A DNA stretch of 6,342 nucleotides from positions 1 through 6,342 of the forward strand of contig CAMOEP010000141.1 of NCBI GenBank assembly GCA_946612185.1, read 5' to 3'. Numbering within the stretch: position 1 is the first letter of the stretch; each line of letters opens with the position of its first letter. The notes under the pieces were generated by a model, which did not search any database, was not told the DNA's origin, and saw only the letters and a list, made by a program, of their open reading frames with translations. Shown here piece after piece: positions 5,368-6,342 of the stretch. Both the position numbers and the translations under genes were made by a program. This stretch comes from an uncultured Ruminococcus sp. GTDB taxonomy: Bacteria > Bacillota > Clostridia > Oscillospirales > Ruminococcaceae.

Positions 5368-6342
5368 TTAGTCCTGCTGACCGTAAAGATTAACCAGACG
5401 AGTGAGGTAGTCGTATCTGTCCTTAGCGTTAGCAACAGCAGTATCGAACAGCTTCTCAGCTCTCTCAGGGTTCTGACGAGCCAGTGAGTTGTAACGAACC
5501 TCGCCCATGAGGAAGTTCTTGTACTCATCAGTGTTAGGAGCCTTAGAATCCAGAGTGAAGGGATTCTTGCCAGCTTCCTTGAGTGCAGGATTGTATCTGT
5601 ACAGATGCCAGTAACCAGCCTCAACAGCCTTCTTCTCCTCAGCCTGAGCTGTAGCCATACCTGTCTTGATACCGTGGTTGATACAAGGAGCGTAAGCGAT
5701 AACGATTGAAGGACCGTCGTAAGCCTCAGCCTCAGCAAATGCCTTGATACACTGGCTCATGTTAGCGCCCATAGCAACGTGTGCAACGTAAACGTAGCCG
5801 TAGCTCATAGCGATACCAGCCAGATCCTTCTTCTTCATTACCTTACCAGCAGCAGCGAACTGTGCGATAGCGCCTGTAGGAGTAGACTTAGAAGCCTGTC
5901 CACCTGTATTTGAGTAAACCTCAGTATCGAATACGAGGATATTAACGTTCTTACCGGAAGCGATAACGTGGTCAAGACCGCCGAAACCGATATCGTAAGC
6001 CCAACCGTCACCACCGAAGATCCACTGAGACTTCTTGGAGAGGTAGTCCTTTTCAGCAAGGATAGCCTTAGCGTCGTCGCAGCCGCAAGCTTCAAGAGCA
6101 GCAACCAGCTTGTCAGTAGCGTCAGCGTTCTTAGCGCCGTCGTTGTAAGTATCAAGGTACTCAGCGATAGCAGCCTTAACGTCAGCGTTCTCAGCCTTCT
6201 CCTGGAGAGCCAGAACCTTGTCAGTAACTCTCTTTCTCAGAGTCTCCTGAGCCAGGTACATACCGTAACCGAACTCAGCGTTGTCCTCGAACAGTGAGTT
6301 AGACCAAGCAGGACCTCTGCCCTTCTTGTTTACTGTGTAAGG
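5368..6342 (-). CDS. nifJ: Pyruvate:ferredoxin (flavodoxin) oxidoreductase, C-terminal part (5' truncated by window edge)
   Basis: Oxidatively decarboxylates pyruvate with CoA to acetyl-CoA and CO2, passing electrons to ferredoxin; in fermenting anaerobes it feeds acetate/ATP formation and hydrogen production. The frame is open to the window edge (PYTVNKKGRGPAWSNSLFEDNAEFGYGM leads into the rest), so ATG 6261 is internal. About 324 residues are present of roughly 1,170 for the single-chain enzyme, the TPP-binding domain VI. Seen here are the thiamine diphosphate/Mg motif GDGWAYDIG (fragment residues 111-119) and, about 26 residues on, DTEVYSNTGGQ, which completes the cofactor site. Cys220 in APCINHG corresponds to the last ligand of the proximal 4Fe-4S cluster; the other three ligands and the ferredoxin-like domain lie outside. 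Codon use is strongly restricted (Ala mostly GCT), as in highly expressed genes, unlike the neighbouring operon. It ends in TAA followed by its own terminator. Confidence 0.96.
   Translation of the reverse strand, partial: PYTVNKKGRGPAWSNSLFEDNAEFGYGMYLAQETLRKRVTDKVLALQEKAENADVKAAIAEYLDTYNDGAKNADATDKLVAALEACGCDDAKAILAEKDYLSKKSQWIFGGDGWAYDIGFGGLDHVIASGKNVNILVFDTEVYSNTGGQASKSTPTGAIAQFAAAGKVMKKKDLAGIAMSYGYVYVAHVAMGANMSQCIKAFAEAEAYDGPSIVIAYAPCINHGIKTGMATAQAEEKKAVEAGYWHLYRYNPALKEAGKNPFTLDSKAPNTDEYKNFLMGEVRYNSLARQNPERAEKLFDTAVANAKDRYDYLTRLVNLYGQQD

Noticed and set aside
5349..6297. Several long open frames overlapping the PFOR gene on both strands
   Set aside because: They arise from the restricted codon use of PFOR, have low-complexity Leu/Ser/Thr/Val-rich translations and lack ribosome binding sites; PFOR itself is unmistakable.

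Overview
The window looks like chromosomal DNA from an anaerobic, plant-fibre-fermenting Firmicute, most probably a Ruminococcus-like member of the Oscillospiraceae. This rests on a xylulokinase, a large single-chain pyruvate:ferredoxin oxidoreductase (PFOR), a lipoprotein and a Gram-positive-type LytM peptidase, strong GGAGG-type ribosome binding sites and sigma-A promoters. The genus is inferred from general resemblance only.

Layout, left to right. (1) 1-620 (+) is the C-terminal part of a xylulokinase cut by the window edge, closed by a strong intrinsic terminator. (2) 754-1920 and 1962-2756 (+) are a probable two-gene unit: a cysteine-rich lipoprotein of unknown function and a membrane-anchored M23/LytM peptidase of SpoIIQ-like build, closed by a hairpin that also serves the convergent operon. 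(3) 2826-4137 (-) is a two-gene operon read right to left: a histidine-phosphatase-superfamily enzyme whose last 17 bases overlap the start of a protein carrying what looks like an R-S-E ADP-ribosyltransferase motif set. (4) 4138-4325 is a compact divergent promoter region with two good sigma-A promoters and a perfect 7-2-7 palindrome plus a third half-site between them. (5) 4326-5204 (+) is an orphan three-helix membrane protein. (6) 5205-5367 holds two stem-loops, one per direction. (7) 5368-6342 (-) is the C-terminal part of PFOR, cut by the right edge.

The two flanking genes are central metabolism: xylose entry to the pentose phosphate pathway, and pyruvate to acetyl-CoA plus reduced ferredoxin. 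The middle is accessory and cell-envelope material. The part most worth following up is the phosphatase/ADP-ribosyltransferase-like operon and the membrane protein facing it across a shared putative operator. No RNA genes, mobile elements, CRISPR arrays or long repeats were seen, and no gap between genes exceeds 190 bases.
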